A stretch of 64,000 bases of DNA from Undibacterium sp. KW1. Lineage in GTDB: Bacteria; Pseudomonadota; Gammaproteobacteria; Burkholderiales; Burkholderiaceae_D. The stretch lies in assembly GCF_009937955.1 (NCBI RefSeq), contig NZ_AP018439.1, positions 5,208,001 through 5,272,000 on the forward strand, in the 5' to 3' direction. The notes under the pieces were generated by a model. It saw only the letters and a program-made list of their open reading frames with translations, was not told the DNA's origin and made no database searches. Of the stretch, positions 16,858-25,110 are shown piece by piece. The translations under genes were made by a program, and so were the position numbers. How positions within the stretch are numbered: position 1 is the first letter of the stretch; each line of letters opens with the position of its first letter.

Positions 16858-18191
16858 ATGCACCGATCAATGTACCTATGACTACACCTGTAACTGCGCC
16901 TATGACTGCACCCATCAATGCGGTCATCAATCCTTACAAAGAAATTTATCTCGACGTTGCCGACCGTATAGGTCGCAATTTATGCCGTGATGCGGTCTGG
17001 GATGGTGCGCGTTGCAACTGGCTGGGCTGGTCCATGGAAGCCGTGAATCAAAACTGGGTACCAGCTTACCGCTCCTTTGCCGGTGACCTGTATGGCGGCA
17101 CCAGCGGCATCGCCCTGTTCCTCGCTGAACTGCATCAGTTCAGCGGCGACAAACAACAAAAACGGATACTCGAAGGTGCATTGAACCAGGCACTGTCGCT
17201 GTCTGACAAAATGCAGGGCCCAGCCCGCAGCGGTTTTTACGCAGGCAGCAGCGGCTTTGCCTATGTGCTGGTACGCATAGGTACATTATTGAAAAATGAA
17301 GCCCTTATCGCCCGTGGCCTGCGTGAAATGGCCAGCCTCAAAGAGCAGGTGCCGGATGCGATGTTCATCGATGTCATCGGCGGCAGTGCCGGTGCCATAC
17401 CGGCGATGTTGAAACTCGGCCTGGAACACCAGCGCTCTGACTTCATCACCATGGCGCAAAGACACGGTGATTATTTGCTAGAGCACGCCAGCAAAAGCGA
17501 CGCTGGCTGGTCATGGGAAACCATGCATGTGCCCGGACAAAAACACCTGACCGGTCATTCACATGGCGTGGCTGGCATCGTCACTGCCTTGCTGGAACTG
17601 TATCGCGCCACAGGAGAAAAGCGCTACCTGGATGGGGCCAACGAAGGCTTGCGCTATGAACGTGGCCTGTTCAGCGCCCAGCATAATAACTGGCCAGACC
17701 TGCGCATCATGGATGCCAGCCAGACCGATGCACCTCCGGTGTATAACATGGCCTGGTGCCATGGCGCACCAGGCATAGGTTTATCACGCCTGCGCAATGT
17801 TGCCCTGATGCCGGATGATGCCATGCTCATGCAGGAATTGAATGCGGCCATACAAACCACCGCCAGTTCACTGTTGCCTGCCTGGGTGCATGGCATAGGT
17901 AATTTTTCGCTGTGTCACGGCGCATGTGGCAATGCCGAATTGATGATCATGGCCGGACAATGTCTGAAACGCCCTGACCTGACACAGGTCGCCGAAAAGA
18001 TAGGGCAGGAAGGCTGGCAGCATTACGGCCAGTCCGACATGCCCTGGCCTTGCGGCGTGGCAGGTACGGGTGAGACGCCTAACCTGATGCTGGGTACGGC
18101 GGGCATAGGGCACTTTTATTTGCGCCTGTATAACCCTGAGGCTGTGCCTTCGGTGTTGATTGTGACGCCGCCGGAGAAGGTGGGGAGTTGA
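16854..18191 (+). CDS. LanC-like lanthionine cyclase
   Basis: 445 residues. An (alpha/alpha) toroid with repeated GxxG motifs: GDLYGGTSGIALFL (78-91), GFYAGSSGFAYVLV (127-140), GGSAGAIPAML (176-186), GHSHGVAGI (234-242), WCHGAPGIGL (301-310), LCHGACGN (353-360) and GTAGIGHFYLRLY near the end. Zinc ligands are Cys302, Cys354 and His355. It should activate Cys thiols for attack on Dhb/Dha, closing (methyl)lanthionine rings. The first 25 residues are an odd low-complexity run of (A/T)P with IN (APMTAPINAVINP). Last gene of the operon; converges on the radical SAM cassette. Together with the kinase and lyase it makes up a class V-like synthetase as separate proteins. Confidence 0.93.
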   Translation: MNAPINVPMTTPVTAPMTAPINAVINPYKEIYLDVADRIGRNLCRDAVWDGARCNWLGWSMEAVNQNWVPAYRSFAGDLYGGTSGIALFLAELHQFSGDKQQKRILEGALNQALSLSDKMQGPARSGFYAGSSGFAYVLVRIGTLLKNEALIARGLREMASLKEQVPDAMFIDVIGGSAGAIPAMLKLGLEHQRSDFITMAQRHGDYLLEHASKSDAGWSWETMHVPGQKHLTGHSHGVAGIVTALLELYRATGEKRYLDGANEGLRYERGLFSAQHNNWPDLRIMDASQTDAPPVYNMAWCHGAPGIGLSRLRNVALMPDDAMLMQELNAAIQTTASSLLPAWVHGIGNFSLCHGACGNAELMIMAGQCLKRPDLTQVAEKIGQEGWQHYGQSDMPWPCGVAGTGETPNLMLGTAGIGHFYLRLYNPEAVPSVLIVTPPEKVGS

Positions 18192-18200
18192 TTGAAATTT

Positions 18201-18303
18201 TGTAGGTTGGGCTACGCTTCATCAGCCCGACACTTGGCCTCAACATACGCATACGTTATTTAAACGCCGAGTGTTGGGCTGGAAAACCGCAGCCCAACCT
18301 ACA
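18201..18303. repeat. Nested inverted repeat, copy 1 (second copy at 62479-62579)
   Basis: Outer arms GTAGGTTGGGCT and AGCCCAACCTAC; inner arms around AGCCCGACACTTGG and GAGTGTTGGGCTGG. The whole can fold into a long branched hairpin. It lies exactly between two convergent genes, as does copy 2, so it may serve as a bidirectional terminator. The two copies share about four fifths of their bases by eye. Confidence 0.85.
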
Positions 18304-18327
18304 AGTTCAAGCCAACCTACGAAAACA

Positions 18328-18627
18328 TTAAAACAAACGATTATAGTAAGCCACTTGCGCTTTCAGACGAGAAATTTCAGCCTGATCACCACGTGTCACT
18401 GCATCTTGTATCGCCACACCATACAAGGCTTGTGGCGGCAAGCCCTTGGCCTTCATGGCTGTTTCCAGCGACGGTAAGAGGCGTTCTATTTCTGATGCGG
18501 CTGCCAGATAGTCCAGTGCCTGATCGCGGACGGTGGACATTTTTTTGACATCGCCACTGGCGATTGCTTCATGCATGGGTACTGCATACAAGGCGGCCAA
18601 GGGTGCTGCATGTGTTGGGGAAACCAT
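18328..18627 (-). CDS. Small DUF1843-like protein with two GD-motif repeats, putative radical SAM substrate
   Basis: 99 residues from the ATG at 18627, chosen for AAGGAG 6 bp upstream. Two repeats of the form (A/P)LYxVxxxxAxxxGD: ALYAVPMHEAIASGDVKKM (12-30) and ALYGVAIQDAVTRGDQAEI (67-85), joined by a helical linker. This repeat is the DUF1843-type 'GD' motif often found beside radical SAM/SPASM maturases. No leader, signal peptide or TM. It is downstream of such a maturase on the same strand and shares its repeats with the protein at 20273-20725. Confidence 0.78.
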   Translation of the reverse strand: MVSPTHAAPLAALYAVPMHEAIASGDVKKMSTVRDQALDYLAAASEIERLLPSLETAMKAKGLPPQALYGVAIQDAVTRGDQAEISRLKAQVAYYNRLF

Positions 18628-18746
18628 ATCTACTCCTTCGAGAAATCCTGGCATCAATATAAAGCCAGGCGGATTAAGGAAAATATTCATCAATACAAAA
18701 TTTCCCCCGGCAAACCCCAAAAAATTTGGAGGCCGGGCTTTGATCG

Positions 18747-20216
18747 TTACACTGTGCTGGTCAGCACATGCAGGCGATCGAGTACGCTCTTGAGTTCTGT
18801 CATGACGGCTTGCCGTCTGGCTTCTTCAATGGCATATTTTTGTGCGGCGGTAACGACATCGGCATGGCAGTGCGGGCACTCTGTCTCATCCTGCCAGATG
18901 TACTCATGACAGTTGCGGCACAATCCCAGTTCAGGCAAGGGATTGCTGCTGGTGCGTTCTGCCACGCGTGGTGCTGGCGCAGGTTCCTCAGGCAGAATTT
19001 GCCTGCCGGGAATCGCTTCTTCATACAGTTCAAACCTGCCTATGGCAAAAGGCTTGTCAGGCGCTGGTGCCACTTTGCGGATTTTTTCATGTATGCCGCG
19101 TTTCTCCAGCTTCAGTGCACGGTAGTGGCAATAGGGATTATTGCCGGGCTTGCCGAACAGGGAATCTGAAGTCCAGGTACAGCCACCACGGCAGACATCG
19201 GCGTAGTAGCAGGTGCGACAATGCCCCCACAGTGAATCGATATTGCGCATGCGGCCAAAGTGCAGTTCCTCAGACGTGTTCCACAATTCTGCCACGGCAG
19301 TGTCACGGACATTGCCACCACCATAGGTTTCTGTTGCCAAAGATGGACAACCCTTGATGGTACCGTCCGCCTCAAGACCGATGACATTCTGGCCGGCAGC
19401 GCAACCTGTCCAGTGCAAGGTTTCATCACCGAGGCCACGCCAGTGATGCTCGAAAGGACCGAAGTAACCAAGGTTGTTGCCAAAGGTCAGCAACAGGCCG
19501 CGTTGCTGGCCTTCATGATAAAGGCGGTTCAGCAGTGGCATGAGCTCCAGCACGCGGTGCGGTTGCAGCAACAGGTGGTCATTCTCTACCGCATTGCCCA
19601 TGGCCACGGTGATCTGTAATTGCCAGTGAGTGGCACCTGCTTCGATGATGCGGTTGAACAGGGGCTCCAGCTGATCTATGGTCTCTGCACCTATCTGGGT
19701 ATTACAGCTGACACCCAGGCCCAGGGACTTGGCGGTTTCCATGGCACGCAGGGCATCATTCCAGGAACCGACCACGCCACGCACCCTGTCGTGATAATCC
19801 TTCATGCCATCGATGGACACACCTATGCCAAACAAACCGGCCTGCTTGCCTGCTTCCAGCCTTGCAGTATTGAGGTTGCGGGCACCGGTTTGCATGCCTA
19901 CCCGTATGCCGTGACCAGCAATACGTTCCACCATTTGCAGCCAGTCCTTGCGCAAGAAGGCTTCGCCACCTATGAGGGTGATTTCACGCGTGCCCAGGGC
20001 GGCCAGTTGATCGATCACGGAGAAGGCTTCTTCGGTGGAGAGCTCACCCACCCTGCGCTTGCCTGCGCGAGAACCGCAGTGGCTGCATTTCAAATTGCAG
20101 GCGAGGGTAATTTCCCACACCACGTGCACAGGCGTATGGCCGTTGAGATCAGACAGCGTACGCGCCCTGGCGGGTTGGGATAGTTGAGAAGATTGAGATA
20201 CCTGAGTTTGTTCCAT
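18747..20216 (-). CDS. Radical SAM/SPASM peptide maturase with C-terminal zinc ribbon
   Basis: 489 residues from the ATG at 20216 (GGAG 7 bp upstream). The radical SAM cluster motif CNLKCSHC is at C40/C44/C47, with GGEAFLRKDW as the GGE motif. The SPASM region has Cys in TGCAAGQN, KGCPSL, CRTCYYADVCRGGC and NPYC, binding auxiliary 4Fe-4S clusters. A C-terminal CRNCHEYIWQDETECPHC zinc ribbon (about 433-452) is an unusual extra. Enzymes of this kind install cross-links, epimerisations or thioethers in ribosomal peptides. It is flanked on both sides by DUF1843-like repeat proteins on the same strand, which are the obvious substrates. I recall such enzymes being named GDL-motif peptide-associated maturases, but cannot confirm the family here. 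Confidence 0.88.
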   Translation of the reverse strand: MEQTQVSQSSQLSQPARARTLSDLNGHTPVHVVWEITLACNLKCSHCGSRAGKRRVGELSTEEAFSVIDQLAALGTREITLIGGEAFLRKDWLQMVERIAGHGIRVGMQTGARNLNTARLEAGKQAGLFGIGVSIDGMKDYHDRVRGVVGSWNDALRAMETAKSLGLGVSCNTQIGAETIDQLEPLFNRIIEAGATHWQLQITVAMGNAVENDHLLLQPHRVLELMPLLNRLYHEGQQRGLLLTFGNNLGYFGPFEHHWRGLGDETLHWTGCAAGQNVIGLEADGTIKGCPSLATETYGGGNVRDTAVAELWNTSEELHFGRMRNIDSLWGHCRTCYYADVCRGGCTWTSDSLFGKPGNNPYCHYRALKLEKRGIHEKIRKVAPAPDKPFAIGRFELYEEAIPGRQILPEEPAPAPRVAERTSSNPLPELGLCRNCHEYIWQDETECPHCHADVVTAAQKYAIEEARRQAVMTELKSVLDRLHVLTSTV

Positions 20217-20272
20217 ACTTGGCTCCGGTGGCAAATGCCAGCAAGCTGGCATCCGGGATCATGCGGCTGTAC

Positions 20273-20725
20273 TTATTTGCTGGCGTTGAGCTGTGCCAGC
20301 AGGCTTTGTGCGAGTTCTTTCAGGCGATCGACTTCGGCCTGATCACCACGCGCCTGCGCGTCCTGAATCGCGACGCCATAAGGTGTGACAGGGTGAAAAG
20401 CGGCGGCAGAGTTGCTGACACCACCGAGCAAATTGCCATAGGAAGCGAGTTCGGATTTGATGCGGGCGATTTCAACCTGGTCGCCGCGGGCGACGGCGTC
20501 TTGTATGGTAACGGCATACAGGGGACGGATAATACCGCCCTTGCTTTTGATGGCGCTTTCCAGTTCAGGCAACAGACGGGCCACATCGGCGGCAGCCGCC
20601 AGGTGGCTGAAGGCGGCATCACGCGCTGCGCTCATTTTTGCTGCGTCGCCACTGGCAATTGCATCGCTCATTGCGACTGCATACAGGGGGATGAAACCGC
20701 CATAAGATTCTTTACTGGTAGTCAT
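20273..20725 (-). CDS. DUF1843-like protein with three GD-motif repeats, putative radical SAM substrate
   Basis: 150 residues, ATG behind AAAGGAGT. Repeats PLYAVAMSDAIASGDAAKM (13-31), PLYAVTIQDAVARGDQVEI (68-86) and PYGVAIQDAQARGDQAEV (115-132). Mostly helical, no Cys, no signal peptide. First gene of a three-gene strand (this gene, radical SAM enzyme, 99-residue relative). The absence of Cys means the maturase would have to modify carbon or other side chains rather than form Cys thioethers. The start of this transcript lies in the AT-rich divergent region 20726-20945. Confidence 0.8.
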   Translation of the reverse strand: MTTSKESYGGFIPLYAVAMSDAIASGDAAKMSAARDAAFSHLAAAADVARLLPELESAIKSKGGIIRPLYAVTIQDAVARGDQVEIARIKSELASYGNLLGGVSNSAAAFHPVTPYGVAIQDAQARGDQAEVDRLKELAQSLLAQLNASK

Positions 20726-20945
20726 AAAATTACTCCTTTAAGTGAGTACGGGTTATGAAACTGGGGTGGGTATCTATAAAATTCTGGAAACCTGCCTGCT
20801 ATCAATATGGCAAGCTTACTTAGTATATTTTCAATTATTTAAAAGTCAATGACATTATTCTTTTTTTAATTAAATTAAATGGATAAAGAAATCATCAAGG
20901 CCGATGCTTTACACTTGGCAATCCTGCCAAACACTAAACCAGAAC

Positions 20946-21569
20946 ATGAATGTGAATAAAGTCAGTGGCACCGAAGGCTATGCAGAGATGGCGGATTACC
21001 TGGTGCAGCAATGGCAGGAAATTTCTTTCAAAGAACATCACGCTACCGTCTTGCACCTGCTGCCGGTAACACCTGGCCGTGTGCTTGATATTGGTTCTGG
21101 CATAGGTAGTGACGCTGCCGCCTTTGCAGCAATGGGACATCGTGTTGTCGCCGTAGAACCGGTCAGTGAATTACGCCTGCCGGGCATCGCCCTGCATGAC
21201 TCAGCACTGATCACCTGGCTGGATGACAGCCTGCCAGACTTGTCATTACTCAGCGCCAGGAATGAGACTTTCGACCTTATCATGTTGAGTGCTGTGTGGA
21301 TGCATCTTGATGAGCTTCAACGCCAACACGCCATGCCCAGACTCGCGAGTTTGATGAATACATCCGCGACCCTGATATTGTCGCTGCGCCACGGCCCTGT
21401 CCCTGCGGGACGACGGATGTTTGATGTCAGCGCCGCAGAGACCATAGGACTGGCTGCGCTGCAAAACCTGGAACCTATCTTGCACGCAGAGGCACCGTCA
21501 ATACAAAAACTCAACCAGCAAAGTGGAGTGACATGGACACGGCTGGCGTTCAGGCATGCAACACCGTAA
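20946..21569 (+). CDS. Class I SAM-dependent methyltransferase
   Basis: 207 residues from the ATG at 20946. The SAM motif I is VLDIGSGIGSDAAAFA, motif post-I VVAVEPV, and the later FDLIMLSAVWMHL is typical of the methyltransferase-11/25 type. No DNA- or rRNA-binding part. It diverges from the DUF1843/radical SAM cassette and is followed by the ScyD-like gene on the same strand, so it may tailor a RiPP or another local metabolite. Target unknown. No strong ribosome site; an upstream ATG at 20904 in frame is an alternative. Confidence 0.8.
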   Translation: MNVNKVSGTEGYAEMADYLVQQWQEISFKEHHATVLHLLPVTPGRVLDIGSGIGSDAAAFAAMGHRVVAVEPVSELRLPGIALHDSALITWLDDSLPDLSLLSARNETFDLIMLSAVWMHLDELQRQHAMPRLASLMNTSATLILSLRHGPVPAGRRMFDVSAAETIGLAALQNLEPILHAEAPSIQKLNQQSGVTWTRLAFRHATP

Positions 21570-21679
21570 AGCGACAAAAATACCAAGATGCAAAGACACA
21601 TATCATATTGACCACAATTGTCTTTTGTGAAACACTTCCTGTATTGAATTCATTTCAGGCTCATTTTCAGGCTCATTAC

Positions 21680-22765
21680 ATGGCAAACCCGCTACCCATC
21701 GTTGTGCCGCAACTCATGATGCAGCAGCGATGCGCATCCAGCATTGTCTTGCGTGGCCTGAATAATCCGCGCGGCATCAAATTCAAACAAGATGGCAGCC
21801 TGTTGCTGGTAGAAGCAGGCAGCGGCGATGCAGGGCAGCCTTTCTCTGGACGACTACTGCAATTCAAGCAAAATGCAGCTGGCGAGTATGTAAAGTACGA
21901 AGTACTCGCTGATGGTTTTCGCTCAATGAATATGCAGGCACGCATGTGCAGGGATGAAATATTTGGACTTGCCGATATCGCCTACGGCGATGGTCGCTGG
22001 TTGTTGAGCCAGACTGATTATGTGTCCGGCTCGCGCATACTTGATTTAAGCAGCCTGCCACCACGAGCAATCATCCATAGCCGTGGCAACCTGAATGCAC
22101 TTTGCTATCATCCGCAAAGGCATAGCTGGCTGACGGTAAAACCAGATACCAACCAGGCGATAGAATTTATTGATGATCAGCCGGAAGCGGTAGTCGGTGC
22201 ACTGGCAGATTTGTCTGGTGGCCAGCATGCGGTGCCAGTGACTATCATCCTGGATCAAAGCTCAACAACAGATGAGGCTAATCAGCCAGTCTTGATTTCC
22301 CTGTTCTCTGGCGAGTTGCAAGGCGATGCAGACAGGATGGGTATCAACTTTGAAAAAGGTGTCAGCCAGATCGTCAGACTGGATCTTGCTACGGGTGAAG
22401 TCAGCACAGTCATAGCGGGCCTGACGCTGGCGACTGGCATGGCATTCACTGAACAAGGACAATTGCTGGTGCTGGAATTATGCGAGGATTTTTTAGAACC
22501 CATGCCTGCAAATGCAGTGCCAAAAACTGCCTGGCATGGTGGTTTCAAGCGTTATTCCGGTCGCCTGCTTTGCATTGATCTGGGCAAGCGCACGGTAACT
22601 TGTCTTGCGAGGCATCTGGATACACCATCGAATTTATGCGTGGCAGGCAACACAGTTTTTATCAGCGAAGGCATGGGCCTGCCTGGTCGCCCCATCGCCA
22701 ATGCAGATGGAGAAACCAAGGCACTCGAAGGCTATGTGCGCAAACTGATATTGCCCGAAAACTAG
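21680..22765 (+). CDS. ScyD/ScyE-like beta-propeller protein
   Basis: 361 residues from the ATG at 21680. An NHL/SMP-30-like propeller: GLNNPRGIKFKQDGSLLLVE is the classic blade motif of ScyD/ScyE proteins, followed by VEAGSGDAGQPFSG and later GLTLATGMAFTEQGQLLVLE. ScyD/ScyE proteins are known from scytonemin clusters of cyanobacteria, whose products are exported by the ebo system; here a full ebo cluster starts 1.4 kb away. There is no clear signal peptide from this start; the frame stays open upstream to 21533. A 12-bp tandem repeat (TTCAGGCTCATT) sits just before the start codon. Confidence 0.75.
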   Translation: MANPLPIVVPQLMMQQRCASSIVLRGLNNPRGIKFKQDGSLLLVEAGSGDAGQPFSGRLLQFKQNAAGEYVKYEVLADGFRSMNMQARMCRDEIFGLADIAYGDGRWLLSQTDYVSGSRILDLSSLPPRAIIHSRGNLNALCYHPQRHSWLTVKPDTNQAIEFIDDQPEAVVGALADLSGGQHAVPVTIILDQSSTTDEANQPVLISLFSGELQGDADRMGINFEKGVSQIVRLDLATGEVSTVIAGLTLATGMAFTEQGQLLVLELCEDFLEPMPANAVPKTAWHGGFKRYSGRLLCIDLGKRTVTCLARHLDTPSNLCVAGNTVFISEGMGLPGRPIANADGETKALEGYVRKLILPEN

Positions 22766-23196
22766 ATCGCCTGTAAAAGCGCAGTCAGCTCAGCCAGCTT
22801 AGCGGGGAAAGGTGCCTGTGCCACCCACTCTGCCGGGTCACCTTCTTTTTGCCAGGCAAAACCAACCACGGCCATGACATCGCCCGCTTTGCTGAGCAGG
22901 GGAATCGCAATTGCCGCCTGTGCACCAACAGCCTTGGCACCGGGTCGTATATTGCCACTTTTATCGTCTTGCAGATTGCAGGTTTGCACAGGCGCCTTGC
23001 TCAACTGCGCCGCACCTGCCATGCCCTTGCCATGACTGACATGAGCAACGATGGCGAGTACTGGCTCGGGTATACGCAAGGCCGCACTCAGGTATAAATC
23101 TTCACCGCGCTGTACATGGATAGTACCAGCGGCAGCATCGAGATTGGCGATGCTGTCTTCCAGCCATTGCTGGTGTTCTGTGTTTTTTTCGAACAT
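22762..23196 (-). CDS. GAF domain protein
   Basis: 144 residues; single GAF-like domain (VLAIVAHVSHGKGMAGAAQL, AAIAIPLLSKAGDVMAVVGF). The start at 23196 is preferred over the in-frame ATG at 23202 because GAGGAG then stands 7-8 bp away. No output domain, so it would be a stand-alone small-ligand sensor. It converges with the ScyD-like gene (4-bp overlap of the ends) and lies just downstream of eboA on the same strand, so it may be the last gene of the ebo transcript. Confidence 0.75.
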   Translation of the reverse strand: MFEKNTEHQQWLEDSIANLDAAAGTIHVQRGEDLYLSAALRIPEPVLAIVAHVSHGKGMAGAAQLSKAPVQTCNLQDDKSGNIRPGAKAVGAQAAIAIPLLSKAGDVMAVVGFAWQKEGDPAEWVAQAPFPAKLAELTALLQAI

Positions 23197-23227
23197 ATTC
23201 ATTCTCCTCAGTTTATGAGTATTGCTA

Positions 23228-24127
23228 TCAATGTGAATCTTGCAACAGCTCTTGCCAGCTCTGGTCTTTGGCTGCTGTGATCAGATTTTGTTGCTGGCAC
23301 AGTGAGCGAATTTTGCTGTCATGGGCAGGCAGGCTTTTGGCAATCGCCAGTTTTTCTGCGATGCTGCCTTGTTCAAGCGCACGCAATAATTCTGGTTCAC
23401 CGAGCAATGCCAAATGCGGTGTCACGCAACGCCATAATTCAGGACTGATGGCACGTCCCGCTGCCCAGCGTTCATGGGCGAGATCAATCAGGATAGCGGC
23501 CAGGGCAGGATTATTCCTTTGCTCCAGGCCTTGTATTGGCCATAGCAGGCTGTCGAGAAAAAAACATTTGACGACCATCTGGTTCCAGGCAGCCTCATCA
23601 AACGCCTGCATGGGGTAAGGATTGCGGTGCGCCATCGCTTCAAAAATGGGACGCATGCTGGAGCGTATCGCTTCACGGGCGCGGTGCTCTATCGCCACCG
23701 CTGCGGGATACAGCGGAAAGCCGGAATACAGGGCGATCAGTTCATTGATCTCGGCACTGTCAGCGATGCTGTCCAGTTGCATGGCAAATTGCGCTTCATC
23801 ACCGGCATAGCTGGCGAGTATGAAAGCCACCCTGGCTGCGATATCGACGCTCCAGGCCGAGGGGTCAAAACCAGGGCGTAGTGCATGCGCTGCGGCCAGT
23901 TCATCGGTACTCGAGTTCAAATCCTGTTTGCCGAGTTTGCGCGAGGCCATGCCCATGGCGCGATATACATCACGCTCCTGTTTCGCGGTACTGATTTGCT
24001 GGCATTGCAGGCGGAACCACAGCAAGGCTTCTGGCGTGCTGCGTGCGGCTATCCAGATATCGAGTTGCGACAAGGCTGCAGCAGTTGGTGTCAGTGCCTG
24101 CATTTCTTCTAAAGATGGATGTCTCAT
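23228..24127 (-). CDS. eboA: EboA domain protein
   Basis: 299 residues from the ATG at 24127 (MRHPSLEEM), 23 bp after the eboC stop. The frame is open far upstream but that part overlaps eboC and looks non-coding. EboA proteins are alpha-helical, of unproved function, and found only in ebo clusters; recognisable parts are SAWSVDIAARVAFIL, AFDEAAWNQMVVKCFFLD and LAHERWAAGRAISPELWR. Genetic work in cyanobacteria links ebo genes to export of a scytonemin precursor to the periplasm. Confidence 0.85.
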   Translation of the reverse strand: MRHPSLEEMQALTPTAAALSQLDIWIAARSTPEALLWFRLQCQQISTAKQERDVYRAMGMASRKLGKQDLNSSTDELAAAHALRPGFDPSAWSVDIAARVAFILASYAGDEAQFAMQLDSIADSAEINELIALYSGFPLYPAAVAIEHRAREAIRSSMRPIFEAMAHRNPYPMQAFDEAAWNQMVVKCFFLDSLLWPIQGLEQRNNPALAAILIDLAHERWAAGRAISPELWRCVTPHLALLGEPELLRALEQGSIAEKLAIAKSLPAHDSKIRSLCQQQNLITAAKDQSWQELLQDSH

Positions 24128-24150
24128 GATGGCCGCCTTCAAATGATGGA

Positions 24151-25110
24151 TCAGGTTCCGGGAATGACACGTTGCAGAACCCTGGTCAGGATAAAGGCGC
24201 CCAGGCAAAATGCCACGGCGGCAAGGCCGCCGCCGGCAATGGCAATCACCAGTGCATCCAGCAAAGAGGTCGCAGCAATCAGTTGCGCCACGGCTCTGGG
24301 TACCGAACCTGCCAGATGACGGGTAATCAATAAACGCACAGCGATAACGTCTGCAACGATCAGGGCCAGCAGCATCAGCAAGGCCAGCCCGCCGTCGGCC
24401 CAACTGCTAACCGAGCGGCTGCCATACAAAAGCACAGGCAAGGCCAGTATCAGCAAGGGCCACAGGCTGCCAAGACGGTTCAGGCTCTCTTGTTTTGCAG
24501 CATATGTCAGGCCCACCACATGCGCCCAGATAGCCAGTGCTGCCAACACCACTGTAGTATTGAGCAGCACAGTGCTGGTCAGGGACGGCTCAACAGCAGT
24601 CTCAACAGCAGTATTCAATTCAACCATCATGACACTGGCAGCCGCAACAAAATACACCAGTGCGCGGCACAGGCCCATGATCAGCGGGCTCAGTGGATTA
24701 CCCTTGTGCCAGACGTTGTACAGCAGGATGGTGGCAGCCAGTGCGCAGCCACAAACAATGGCCCAGGTGCCGTAATAACTGAGTATGGCAATGCCTGCCA
24801 CTTGCAGGACAAAGCCTATGGCAAACACTGCCCTGGCGCTGATCTGGCCAGAAGGAATTGGTCGCCCCGGCCTTTCACGGGCATCAATTTCACGGTCAAA
24901 GGCATCATTCAAGTACATGCCCGCACAATAAAAAGCCGATATCGCCAGCATCACCAATAGCGTATGCATGAGGGATAAAGGACGACCAGTAATGCTGCCA
25001 GCAACGATGGCACCCGCCAGCACATTGGTCCATACGGTTGGCAGATTGGATACCCGGCCCAGCCTCAGATAAATACCCATGCGGCTGTTATTCATGACTA
25101 AAGTATTCAT
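24151..25110 (-). CDS. eboC: UbiA-type prenyltransferase EboC
   Basis: 319-residue integral membrane protein of the UbiA family with about 8-9 TM helices. The first Asp motif is NDAFDREIDARERPGRPIPS (about 68-87), which binds Mg-prenyl diphosphate; the second Asp-rich motif typical of UbiA is not clear. It starts inside the eboE stop (ATGA overlap). A small internal duplication TAVETAVE (about residues 167-174, between helices) is visible. In the ebo pathway it is expected to attach a prenyl or polyprenyl chain to the cyclitol-like product of EboD, perhaps making a lipid carrier; this is inference from the family. Confidence 0.88.
   Translation of the reverse strand: MNTLVMNNSRMGIYLRLGRVSNLPTVWTNVLAGAIVAGSITGRPLSLMHTLLVMLAISAFYCAGMYLNDAFDREIDARERPGRPIPSGQISARAVFAIGFVLQVAGIAILSYYGTWAIVCGCALAATILLYNVWHKGNPLSPLIMGLCRALVYFVAAASVMMVELNTAVETAVEPSLTSTVLLNTTVVLAALAIWAHVVGLTYAAKQESLNRLGSLWPLLILALPVLLYGSRSVSSWADGGLALLMLLALIVADVIAVRLLITRHLAGSVPRAVAQLIAATSLLDALVIAIAGGGLAAVAFCLGAFILTRVLQRVIPGT

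Noticed and set aside
24128..24403. N-terminal extension of eboA
   Set aside because: The frame is open but Cys/Arg-rich, overlaps eboC and has no family likeness; the ATG at 24127 fits the operon.
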